Shown: positions 5,955-11,028 of the stretch, piece after piece
Numbering within the stretch: the stretch's first letter is position 1
Layout: each line of letters begins with the position of its first letter
NCBI GenBank assembly: GCA_025464345.1
Contig: JAODGP010000074.1
Location: 1-11,028 of the forward strand
Length of the DNA: 11,028 bases
Source: Methanosarcinales archaeon
Lineage (GTDB): Archaea; Halobacteriota; Syntropharchaeia; Alkanophagales; Methanospirareceae
Direction of reading: 5' to 3'
Translations under genes and position numbers: made by a program
The notes under the pieces: model-generated
Told to the model about the DNA's origin: nothing
The model's input: the letters and a program-made list of their open reading frames with translations, nothing else
Databases searched by the model: none

Positions 5955-5971
5955 GTTCTCACCATGAGAAC
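5955..5971 (-). promoter_or_regulatory. Perfect palindrome over the Yip1 gene leader and SD
   Basis: GTTCTCA-CCA-TGAGAAC has 7-bp arms around a 3-nt centre and ends 3 bp before the Yip1 start codon. It contains the gene's SD (GGTGAG on the minus strand) and the predicted transcript start. It could be an operator for a dimeric repressor or an RNA hairpin that hides the SD. Which of these applies is inference. Confidence 0.5.
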
Positions 5972-5982
5972 TAAAAAATATT

Positions 5983-5993
5983 CATTTATAAAG
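5983..5993 (-). promoter_or_regulatory. TATA box of the Yip1-family gene
   Basis: CTTTATAAATG on the minus strand, centred about 37 bp upstream of the ATG, predicts a transcript start near 5963 and a leader of roughly 12 nt that still contains the GGTGA SD. The start would fall inside the palindrome at 5955-5971. Confidence 0.6.
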
Positions 5994-6070
5994 TTTTCGG
6001 CTGTGTACAGCAGCTCTCCCAAAACCACGAAGTTATGAGCACACTTTATGAAGAATAAAGCCGCGGTATT

Positions 6071-6595
6071 TTATTTTATCTTTATCACCCTGTATTTATT
6101 CCTCATCTCTTTTGTTATGAAGCCAAACCCGCATCTGTTACCCACTATCTCAATTGCTATCAGCTTGTCCGGGTTCTTGAGATTCACCTTCGGCTTACGT
6201 CCCTGTATCTTCTCCAGGAGATCATAGAAGTAGCCACCAACCTCACGTTCCACCGCCTGGCTGGAGATCTTATCCTTCATTCCCCGCCGCTCTACGCGGA
6301 ACCCGAAGGTGTCTCCTGGCTCGAATTCGTCCACGTATCTCTCTATTCGCCGCTTCAGTATCTCTATTACATTATCGGGCGAGACGAAAAATGAATCGTC
6401 AATAGGCACAACCCTGCTCAAGTGCCTGTACTTCTTCGCCTCTGCATCATCCAGGAACTCGCCAATATCATAAACGTATCCTATCAGTACATCCCTGAAT
6501 CCGGAAGGTTCAAATTCACCGTCCTCCTCCAGTTCCTTTAACAGCTCCTCCTCCATGTTCCTTTCCGATACCACCAATACGTTCCATTCTTCCAT
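6071..6595 (-). CDS. Stand-alone THUMP-domain protein (Tan1-like)
   Basis: A 174-aa protein that I assign to the THUMP domain family, RNA-binding modules that recruit the tRNA acceptor stem to modification enzymes. The first 35 residues form a 'WNVLVVSERNMEEELLKEL' strand-helix unit. The core THUMP pattern spans about 60-174: DDSFFVSPDNVIEILKRRI, then DTFGFRVERRG (95-105), NPDKLIAIEIVGNRCGFGFI (141-160) and a closing RVIKIK. Stand-alone THUMP proteins related to yeast Tan1 help cytidine N4-acetylation of tRNA; others may do different jobs. No catalytic domain is present. The SD GGTGAG lies 5 nt before the ATG. The gene diverges from the Toprim gene over 53 bp. Family fairly sure; partner enzyme unknown. 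Confidence 0.8.
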   Translation of the reverse strand: MEEWNVLVVSERNMEEELLKELEEDGEFEPSGFRDVLIGYVYDIGEFLDDAEAKKYRHLSRVVPIDDSFFVSPDNVIEILKRRIERYVDEFEPGDTFGFRVERRGMKDKISSQAVEREVGGYFYDLLEKIQGRKPKVNLKNPDKLIAIEIVGNRCGFGFITKEMRNKYRVIKIK

Positions 6596-6648
6596 CGCCG
6601 CTCACCATAGATTCTTTTATGCATGATAAGAAATAAAATTTTTACGGG
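6596..6648. promoter_or_regulatory. Divergent promoter region, THUMP / Toprim genes
   Basis: This 53-bp spacer carries an SD for the THUMP gene on the minus strand (GGTGAG at 6601-6606). The A+T-rich core AAATAAAATTTTTA (6631-6644) is placed to act as the TATA element for that gene. TTTTATG (6615-6621), about 31 bp before the Toprim ATG, is a candidate box in the other direction. No SD precedes the Toprim start. Confidence 0.4.
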
Positions 6649-7050
6649 ATGTCACAGAACCGTGCAGAGAGAGCGAAGGACTGCGAAGCCTACATCGAGC
6701 TGTGCGAAGTGATACAGGAGATGGACGGCTCAGTGGATGCGATAATTGTGGAGGGTGTGCATGATAGGGATGCGCTGGAAGAACTGGGCGTTACGGTAAA
6801 TATAGAGATATACTCGGCTGGTTTCAACTATACGAGTTTCGTGGAGTATCTCATGAACAGGTACAGGTGTGTCACGATACTCACAGATTATGACAGTGCG
6901 GGTAAGAGGCTGAACAGGCGATTGACTGCGAGGCTTGAACGAGAAGGTGTGAAAGTGGAGCGCTACTACCGGGACAGGATAGGTAAGATCCTGGGCTTTC
7001 GTGGGATCCGGAATATAGAAGCCATTGCATCACTGACCCGAAGGGTTTAG
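6649..7050 (+). CDS. Small Toprim-domain protein (UPF0292-like)
   Basis: A 133-aa archaeal protein that is essentially one Toprim domain, the metal-binding fold of DnaG primase, topoisomerases and RNase M5. The conserved glutamate is Glu35 in AIIVEGVHDRDAL and the DxD motif is TDYDSAGK (79-86, Asp80 and Asp82). The loop IYSAGFNYTSFVEYL (54-68) and a final GFRGIRNIEAIASL complete the fold. The length matches the UPF0292 family. The role is not established; by analogy with RNase M5 it could act on structured RNA, which would suit the divergent THUMP neighbour. The start is ATG without SD. Its last 21 bp overlap the 3' end of aroD on the other strand. Confidence 0.85.
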   Translation: MSQNRAERAKDCEAYIELCEVIQEMDGSVDAIIVEGVHDRDALEELGVTVNIEIYSAGFNYTSFVEYLMNRYRCVTILTDYDSAGKRLNRRLTARLEREGVKVERYYRDRIGKILGFRGIRNIEAIASLTRRV

Positions 7051-7758
7051 CCGCGTCAGCATCTCCTTCAACTCGGTAACGCTGAACTGCCCGGGTGCCA
7101 CACCCTCGTCTATGTACCCGTAGGTCAGAACCGAGCCGTATAAAGGCGCTATTACACGCAGATGCCGCCCCCAGTCGCCCATTCCAATAGCGATTATAGC
7201 ACGACCCTCGCTCGATACCTGCTCAGTTAATCGGAGTAGATTCAACGACTCGAGCCGATTCCCCGGCGTCACTGCAACCTTCGCTATACTTGCTCCAGCA
7301 CTGTACATAGCTTCTATAATCTCCAGTATCTCATCCTGAGCGGGCATACCGGTGAAATCGTGTAGCGAGATGATAACCGGGATATTCATCCGCTTTGCCA
7401 TCTCTATCACATCCTCTTTACCTTCCGCAGCAAACTCAATGTCAACCGCATCCACCAGCCCGGTTGCAGTAATACCGAGTAGCATCTCGATTCGCTCAGC
7501 CTCCGTGCCAGTGAAAGAACCACCCTCCTCCTTGCTCCTGTTCGTAAGGATTACAGGCATATTAACACCCTTGAGGAATGCTTTTATATTCACATCGTCA
7601 CGCTGCTCGGCACTCAGAAGGTCCAGCCTCAATTCTATTATCTCCGCTCCACTCGCCTTCGCACGCAATACCGCATCCACCGATAGATGCGTCAGCACAG
7701 CCGTTATAACAGGTACACGCCCTAACTCCACAGCCCCTATGTTAAGCATCCTGCTCAT
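7030..7758 (-). CDS. aroD: 3-dehydroquinate dehydratase, type I
   Basis: A 242-aa class I dehydroquinase, catalysing dehydration of 3-dehydroquinate to 3-dehydroshikimate in the shikimate pathway by a Schiff-base mechanism in the cytoplasm. Diagnostic residues are in order: ELRLD (42-46), His133 in SLHDF, the Schiff-base lysine Lys160 in AKVAVTPG, MGDWGRHLRVIAPLYGS (193-209) carrying the substrate-binding arginine, and APGQ (221-224) near the end. Length is normal for archaeal enzymes (220-250 aa). No other aro gene is in the window. There is no SD; a TATAAA element sits about 27 bp upstream of the ATG, so translation is probably leaderless. It diverges from the Trm5-type gene over 32 bp and overlaps the Toprim gene tail to tail. 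Confidence 0.95.
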   Translation of the reverse strand: MSRMLNIGAVELGRVPVITAVLTHLSVDAVLRAKASGAEIIELRLDLLSAEQRDDVNIKAFLKGVNMPVILTNRSKEEGGSFTGTEAERIEMLLGITATGLVDAVDIEFAAEGKEDVIEMAKRMNIPVIISLHDFTGMPAQDEILEIIEAMYSAGASIAKVAVTPGNRLESLNLLRLTEQVSSEGRAIIAIGMGDWGRHLRVIAPLYGSVLTYGYIDEGVAPGQFSVTELKEMLTRLNPSGQ

Positions 7759-7790
7759 ATATAGATATAACCCTTCGTTAAATTTATAAG
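7759..7790. promoter_or_regulatory. Mirror-image divergent promoter, aroD / Trm5-type gene
   Basis: Within 32 bp there are two TATA boxes. TATATAGATATAA (7758-7770) is centred about 27 bp upstream of the Trm5-type GTG at 7791. TATAAA on the minus strand (plus positions 7783-7788) is centred about 27 bp upstream of the aroD ATG at 7758. Each box lies next to the other gene's start codon. Neither gene has an SD, so both mRNAs are expected to begin at or very near their start codons. Confidence 0.6.
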
Positions 7791-8654
7791 GTGTCAGTGA
7801 ATCTAAAAGGAGTTTTAAAGGGTGTATCAGGCGGAAACGAGATAAATAAGCTGATAAAATCCTATGACATCATCGGTGATATAATCATCATAAGAATTCG
7901 TCCGGAACTGGAATCAAAGAAGGATATTATTGCGGAAGCACTCCATAAGATTTACCCGCGGGTGAAGACCATTGCTACTGTGCCTCTTTATGCACATACA
8001 CACGAACTCTATCGGACGAGGGAAGTTCATGTGATATGGGGCGATGAGAACCTGGAGACCATGCACAGAGAGAGCGGCTGCATCTTCAAAGTAGACCTCA
8101 GACATGTCTTCTTCTCTCCACGACTGGCTTACGAGAGGGTGCGAATCGCACGTAAAGTCGCACCCGGAGAGACAATAATAAACACGTTTTCAGGTGCAGG
8201 CTGTTTCTCCATTATCATAGCGAAATTCCAGCCCCAATCGAGGATTTATTCCATTGATGTGAATCCATACGCATATGAATATATGAAGGAGAATGTGGCA
8301 CTGAACCGTGTGGAAGGGCAGGTGATACCCATTCTTGGGGATGCGAGTGAAGAACTGAGGAAGTTAGAGGGTGTTGCCGACCGTGTACTCATGCCATTGC
8401 CGGAGCATGCATATTCATTCCTGCCACTGGCGGTAAGAGCACTAAAAAGAGGAGGGGGCGTTATACACTATTACGACGTTTCTGCTGGTAAAAGAGGTGG
8501 TGATTTATTTAAAGTTCCTTTGGAGAGGGTAAGAGCTATAATCTCTTCCACTTTCGGCTCGTTGAGGATGGAAGTGGAGGATAGCAGGATTCTGCGTTCT
8601 GTCGCACCCCGGAAATATCATGTGGTCCTGGATCTGCGTGTAGCGAAGAGATGA
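7791..8654 (+). CDS. Trm5-family tRNA (G37) / wyosine methyltransferase-like protein
   Basis: A 287-aa class I SAM-dependent methyltransferase of the Trm5/Tyw2 group, which acts on G37 or its wyosine derivatives next to the tRNA anticodon. The D2-like region (about 1-100) contains SYDIIGDIII. It is followed by KVDLRHVFFSPRLAYERVRI (100-119), the group's hallmark. The SAM site is NTFSGAGCFS (131-140), with acidic SIDVNPYA (154-161) and LGDASE (182-187). The 'NLPK' motif position reads MPLPE (201-205). The distal D1 domain of longer Trm5b enzymes is absent. Start is GTG at 7791, placed about 27 bp after a TATA box with no SD; an in-frame GTG at 7797 is possible. Whether the product is m1G37 or a wyosine step cannot be settled here. 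Confidence 0.85.
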   Translation: MSVNLKGVLKGVSGGNEINKLIKSYDIIGDIIIIRIRPELESKKDIIAEALHKIYPRVKTIATVPLYAHTHELYRTREVHVIWGDENLETMHRESGCIFKVDLRHVFFSPRLAYERVRIARKVAPGETIINTFSGAGCFSIIIAKFQPQSRIYSIDVNPYAYEYMKENVALNRVEGQVIPILGDASEELRKLEGVADRVLMPLPEHAYSFLPLAVRALKRGGGVIHYYDVSAGKRGGDLFKVPLERVRAIISSTFGSLRMEVEDSRILRSVAPRKYHVVLDLRVAKR

Positions 8655-8742
8655 ACCCGCGAAGTGTTATATGGAAAAAGTGCAATCCATTGTTTCTTTC
8701 GCAAATCCCTGTTAGATGAGGAAGGTGATAGAACCGGATGTG

Positions 8743-8785
8743 AATCTCAGGCTTCTTTCCTGTCTGAGATTGTTCTCAGCTTTTT
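8743..8785 (+). terminator. Hairpin and T-run downstream of the Trm5-type gene
   Basis: AATCTCAGGC (8743-8752) pairs with GTCTGAGATT (8762-8771) to give a 10-bp stem, including one G-T pair, with a 9-nt loop. TTTTT follows at 8781-8785, 10 nt after the stem. It begins 88 bp past the Trm5-type stop, rather far for its terminator. It also overlaps an orphan open frame on the other strand. Confidence 0.4.
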
Positions 8786-8878
8786 AAAGCCCTCTTCATC
8801 CAGTATTATAGCGAACCTCACCTCTACGGGCTCGAATTCATCTGCTTCACGGTCATGAGTATCCCGGAACTCCGCTTC
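8747..8878 (-). pseudogene. Orphan 43-codon open frame after the kinase-like gene
   Basis: On the minus strand, in the same frame as the kinase-like gene and separated from it by TAA-AAG-TAA, 43 codons are open to a TGA at 8747-8749. The translation is markedly protein-like: FEPVEVRFAIILDEEGFKKL, then RTISDRKEA. There is no ATG; a GTG at 8819-8821 would give only 24 residues, and an ATG at about 8855 is in another frame that ends after ten codons. It could be the end of a gene damaged by a frameshift, or a small gene with a sequencing error near its start. No family recognised. Confidence 0.35.
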
Positions 8879-8884
8879 TTACTT

Positions 8885-9484
8885 TTAAATGTTAAATATC
8901 AACCCGAAACTCATCAACACACCTGAAAATAGCGGTATCGTAAGATTATCGTCTATTACCACCCTCTGAACTTTAAAGGGCACACCATCCGCTATTGTGG
9001 CGCCGAGCGCGCCAAAAACTGCCACCGGTAATGAGCGAATAACTAAACAACCGATTATCAGGGATGTAATAAACATTACCAGCATCACTGCGGGCGGCTT
9101 CATCCTTTCTCCCTGCTTCTCAGGGTTATTGAGACTCATCACCTCACCGGCAAGGGCAGAAACAGCATCTCCTATCGCCAGCATGCAGATTGACGCAATG
9201 GCGATGCTCTTCTCGAAGATTAAAATGCTTATAAACGCGCCGATAACAAAAAATACATATGCACCGATCTTCTTCTGCTCCTTATTCCTGAGAAACGGCA
9301 ATGAGACGACCCCACGAAATCGTAACCATTCAATGATAGAGATAATAAAAAGTGAAAGAACAAAGCCGATAATGATTAAATCCTTCTGTAATAAGAGATA
9401 AAGTATCGGAATTGCAATACCGCAGATATGCACAGATTTCCTCCTCGCTTCCTGCCTTAAAGCACTCAATTTGGTGTTTGGCAT
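8885..9484 (-). CDS. Dolichol kinase / phosphatidate cytidylyltransferase-like membrane protein
   Basis: A 199-aa polytopic membrane protein of the SEC59/VTE5-like family, CTP-dependent kinases of polyprenols or diacylglycerol-like lipids and their cytidylyltransferase relatives. It opens with ALRQEARRKSVHICG (8-22), the usual R-K-x-x-H entry. Hydrophobic segments lie around 22-51, 75-107, 130-150 and 152-168. GDAVSALAGE (105-114) is the conserved GDxxAaxxG motif, and DDNLTIPLFSG (178-188) is the family's C-terminal signature. The expected 'KSxEGS' segment after the GD motif is not evident; the sequence there is EKQGERMKPPA. Activity is therefore less certain than the fold. No SD; a TATA box lies about 27 bp upstream, so leaderless. 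Likely role: isoprenoid or ether-lipid precursor phosphorylation. Confidence 0.82.
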   Translation of the reverse strand: MPNTKLSALRQEARRKSVHICGIAIPILYLLLQKDLIIIGFVLSLFIISIIEWLRFRGVVSLPFLRNKEQKKIGAYVFFVIGAFISILIFEKSIAIASICMLAIGDAVSALAGEVMSLNNPEKQGERMKPPAVMLVMFITSLIIGCLVIRSLPVAVFGALGATIADGVPFKVQRVVIDDNLTIPLFSGVLMSFGLIFNI

Positions 9485-9506
9485 CTTTATACTTGACTTT
9501 CGCAGT

Positions 9507-9514
9507 TATATAAA
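9507..9514 (-). promoter_or_regulatory. TATA box of the kinase-like gene
   Basis: TTTATATA on the minus strand is centred about 27 bp upstream of the ATG at 9484. With no SD in the short interval between, it predicts a leaderless transcript starting at the initiation codon. Confidence 0.65.
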
Positions 9515-9516
9515 TA

Positions 9517-9661
9517 ATGATTTCATTTCCGGGATATACGATAAAGAGATACGCAGATGCGAAAGAACTGGCGGACTACAAGTCGCGTGCGCCAAATAAT
9601 CCACACAGAAACTGATGATGACTACAACGACGTTGTAAAAACTTTTGATGGGACGAGATAG
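9517..9661 (+). other. Two short overlapping open frames in a 230-bp spacer
   Basis: Between the kinase-like gene and secD (9485-9714) no solid gene is seen. On the plus strand an ATG at 9517 opens 32 codons to 9615 (containing YTIKRYADAKELADYKSR). An ATG at 9557 opens 34 codons in another frame to 9661 (containing RQIIHTETDDDYNDVVKTFD). Neither has an SD. They may be parts of one decayed gene or noncoding. Confidence 0.2.
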
Positions 9662-9714
9662 GAGCTGAATAAAAAATTGTCGCTGCGTATTTCAAGGACC
9701 AGATGTATGAGCAG

Positions 9715-11028
9715 TCAAATCACAAGCTCTACTATCCGCGCATACGCGGGTCTCGTGATGAATATACCTATTAAGAGTCCGATTATAGTGACGATTGCGA
9801 GGCTCTGCAAAGTTCCGAGCGCCATGAATGCGAGTGCGAGCATCGCAACGATGGTTGTTGCTGCAGATGCGAATATTATGCTGTATGCAAATGATATGCG
9901 TTTCCGGTATATGGTTGCCGATTTGCCGCCTGATAGTACCTCATCTGTTATTATCACCATCTGATCCACACCGGTACCGATCACCGCGATTATACCTGCA
10001 ATGCTCGGCAGATCCAGCTGCCATTTGCCGGCTGATAATACAAATGCGGATACAATCAGCAATGCAAATACGCCAACCGTGAGGTCGGTTACGGGATAAT
10101 TCCACCATTTGAGAATCGAGCCTGTGAATAATAGCAGGAGGATGATACCCATTATGGCGATCGTAAGCCAGTTTATCACAGCTACCAGCCCCAGTATCAG
10201 TATTATCTCACTGAAGAGCCCGAAGAACATCGGTAGTATTATCCTCTTCTCCCTGTACCGGAGAGCAACCACGAGTGTAACGGATAAGAGTGCGAATAGA
10301 GCTGCGATGACAGCGCCTGTCCTGAATCTTATACCCAGATACGCAGGTACCTCACCGGAACCAATCACCTGCACGTTCACCGGCAGAGCACCTGCTTTCA
10401 GATGTATTATCAGTTCTTTCGCCCTCCTTAAGCCTTCGTCTCCTCTGCCTGTCTCCGCTATCAGTCTATAGACCGGTCCTGTTCGCAGTTCTTCTGCGAG
10501 TTCTTCTGCGAGTGGCCCGCTGTAAACCACCACATCATCGAGTAACATCGTCAATTCATGGTTCATGGGTTCGTCCACTGCATGATACTTTATCGCAGCG
10601 TCTCTGAGCGCATTGGCTCCTTTATCTGTGAGTGTAAATGGCGCACCCCATGGTGCGTCCTCGCTCTCGCTTCGCCTCTGCGGCACCATATCCACTCTAC
10701 TTATCCCCTCCTGTCCATAGACTACATGTTCGGTGAAGTTCGCAATCTCACTGAGAGTATCTCCTTCCTGTATCTGTCCACCTGTGCCATTGGTCTGTAT
10801 CCGTATCTCGAACCTGCCGGGTTTGCCCACCAGTGATTCCGCAGTCTTTATGTCTATACCCGCGAGGTCAACGATCAATAGATTACTGCCCGCAGTTCTC
10901 ACCTTTATACTCGCCAGACCCAGCATGTTCAGTTTCCTCTCTATTATCCGTCGTGTCTCATCCCGTGTCTCACGTGTCAATCCTTCTTCAAAGTCCGGTT
11001 CACCATTCGGCTTCTTCGCTATCGTGGC
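9715..11028 (-). CDS. secD: Protein-export membrane protein SecD, 5' end outside window
   Basis: Archaeal SecD, which with SecF assists protein translocation through the SecYEG channel and release on the outer side. The frame is open to the right edge (437 codons seen), so the true start and first membrane segment are missing. Numbered from the TTG at 10980, residues 1-215 are the external P1-like region (ETRRIIERKLNMLGL; VGKPGRFEIRIQ at 51-62). Membrane segments follow at about 221-242, 247-270, 272-290, 300-318, 324-346, 363-386 and 388-408. The diagnostic LDLPSIAGIIAVIGTGVDQM (322-341) plus VIITDEVLSGG is intact. Residues 272-319 look like an extra pair of segments relative to the six-span SecD plan. 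secF is probably further right, by analogy with other archaea. Confidence 0.93.
   Translation of the reverse strand, partial: ATIAKKPNGEPDFEEGLTRETRDETRRIIERKLNMLGLASIKVRTAGSNLLIVDLAGIDIKTAESLVGKPGRFEIRIQTNGTGGQIQEGDTLSEIANFTEHVVYGQEGISRVDMVPQRRSESEDAPWGAPFTLTDKGANALRDAAIKYHAVDEPMNHELTMLLDDVVVYSGPLAEELAEELRTGPVYRLIAETGRGDEGLRRAKELIIHLKAGALPVNVQVIGSGEVPAYLGIRFRTGAVIAALFALLSVTLVVALRYREKRIILPMFFGLFSEIILILGLVAVINWLTIAIMGIILLLLFTGSILKWWNYPVTDLTVGVFALLIVSAFVLSAGKWQLDLPSIAGIIAVIGTGVDQMVIITDEVLSGGKSATIYRKRISFAYSIIFASAATTIVAMLALAFMALGTLQSLAIVTIIGLLIGIFITRPAYARIVELVI
10488..10511. repeat. 12-bp perfect tandem duplication in secD
   Basis: GTTCTTCTGCGA occurs twice in direct succession (10488-10499, 10500-10511). 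It encodes a repeated four-residue block within PLAEELAEELRTG of the SecD outer domain. Being a multiple of three it keeps the frame and may be a recent slippage event. Confidence 0.7.

Noticed and set aside
5488..5967. 159-aa plus-strand frame opposite the Yip1-family gene
   Set aside because: Shadow frame; the minus frame has membrane segments, the YGATP motif, an SD and a TATA box.
7352..7789. 145-aa plus-strand frame opposite aroD
   Set aside because: Antisense shadow; aroD on the minus strand carries all catalytic residues.
8664..8858. 64-aa plus-strand frame after the Trm5-type gene
   Set aside because: Serine-rich antisense-type translation (KPSSSSIIANL); the minus strand gives the more protein-like reading, and there is no SD.
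1..11028. CRISPR array, tRNA, rRNA, insertion sequence, att site or toxin-antitoxin pair
   Set aside because: No spaced direct repeats, no tRNA T-loop pattern, no transposase motifs or terminal inverted repeats were found on either strand.

Overview
The window reads as a chromosomal stretch from a euryarchaeon. Evidence is the archaeal-type SecD, a stand-alone TRAM protein, a small Toprim (UPF0292-like) protein, a stand-alone THUMP protein, a Trm5-family methyltransferase, a type I dehydroquinase and an archaeal membrane CTP-dependent kinase-like protein. Many starts are preceded at about 26 bp by a TATA-like box with no Shine-Dalgarno (SD) sequence, while others have GGAGG or GGTGA SD sequences. 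Mid-range G+C with heavy ATA and AGA/AGG use would fit the ANME-1/Methanophagales neighbourhood, but that placement is an impression, not a computed result. No CRISPR array, tRNA, rRNA, insertion sequence or phage module was seen.

Layout. 1-334: no convincing large gene; an open tail from the left edge, a possible 46-aa ORF on the minus strand and a terminator-like hairpin. 335-1578 (minus): a SpoIIM-like membrane protein followed by a glyoxalase-II-like metallo-beta-lactamase-fold hydrolase, probably one transcript. 1616-3535 (plus): an NfeD/ClpP-class membrane protease, a 71-aa TRAM RNA-binding protein with its own promoter and a T-rich terminator, and a 70-aa ubiquitin-like sulfur-carrier/SAMP-type protein ending in Gly-Gly. 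3536-3850: a gene-poor 315-bp stretch with possible coding remnants. 3851-5300 (plus): a UPF0173-type hydrolase followed without spacing by a polytopic membrane protein whose frame is broken near 4617-4663. 5319-5951 (minus): a Yip1-family membrane protein with a perfect palindrome over its leader. 6071-7050: divergent THUMP and Toprim genes. 7030-8654: aroD (minus) and a Trm5-type methyltransferase (plus) diverging from a 32-bp region. 8655-8884: a hairpin and an orphan open frame. 8885-9484 (minus): a dolichol-kinase/CTP-transferase-like membrane protein. 9715-11028 (minus): secD, cut by the right edge.

Functionally this is mostly housekeeping: membrane protein export and quality control (SecD, NfeD protease), lipid or isoprenoid metabolism (kinase-like protein), tRNA/RNA modification and binding (Trm5, THUMP, TRAM, perhaps the ubiquitin-like carrier) and the shikimate pathway (AroD). 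I found no clear new defence or mobile system. The points most worth following are an apparent extra pair of transmembrane segments inside SecD that looks like an internal duplication, the split membrane gene at 4493-5300, the palindrome controlling the Yip1 gene, tiny divergent promoters serving leaderless genes, and three intergenic stretches with orphan protein-like open frames.
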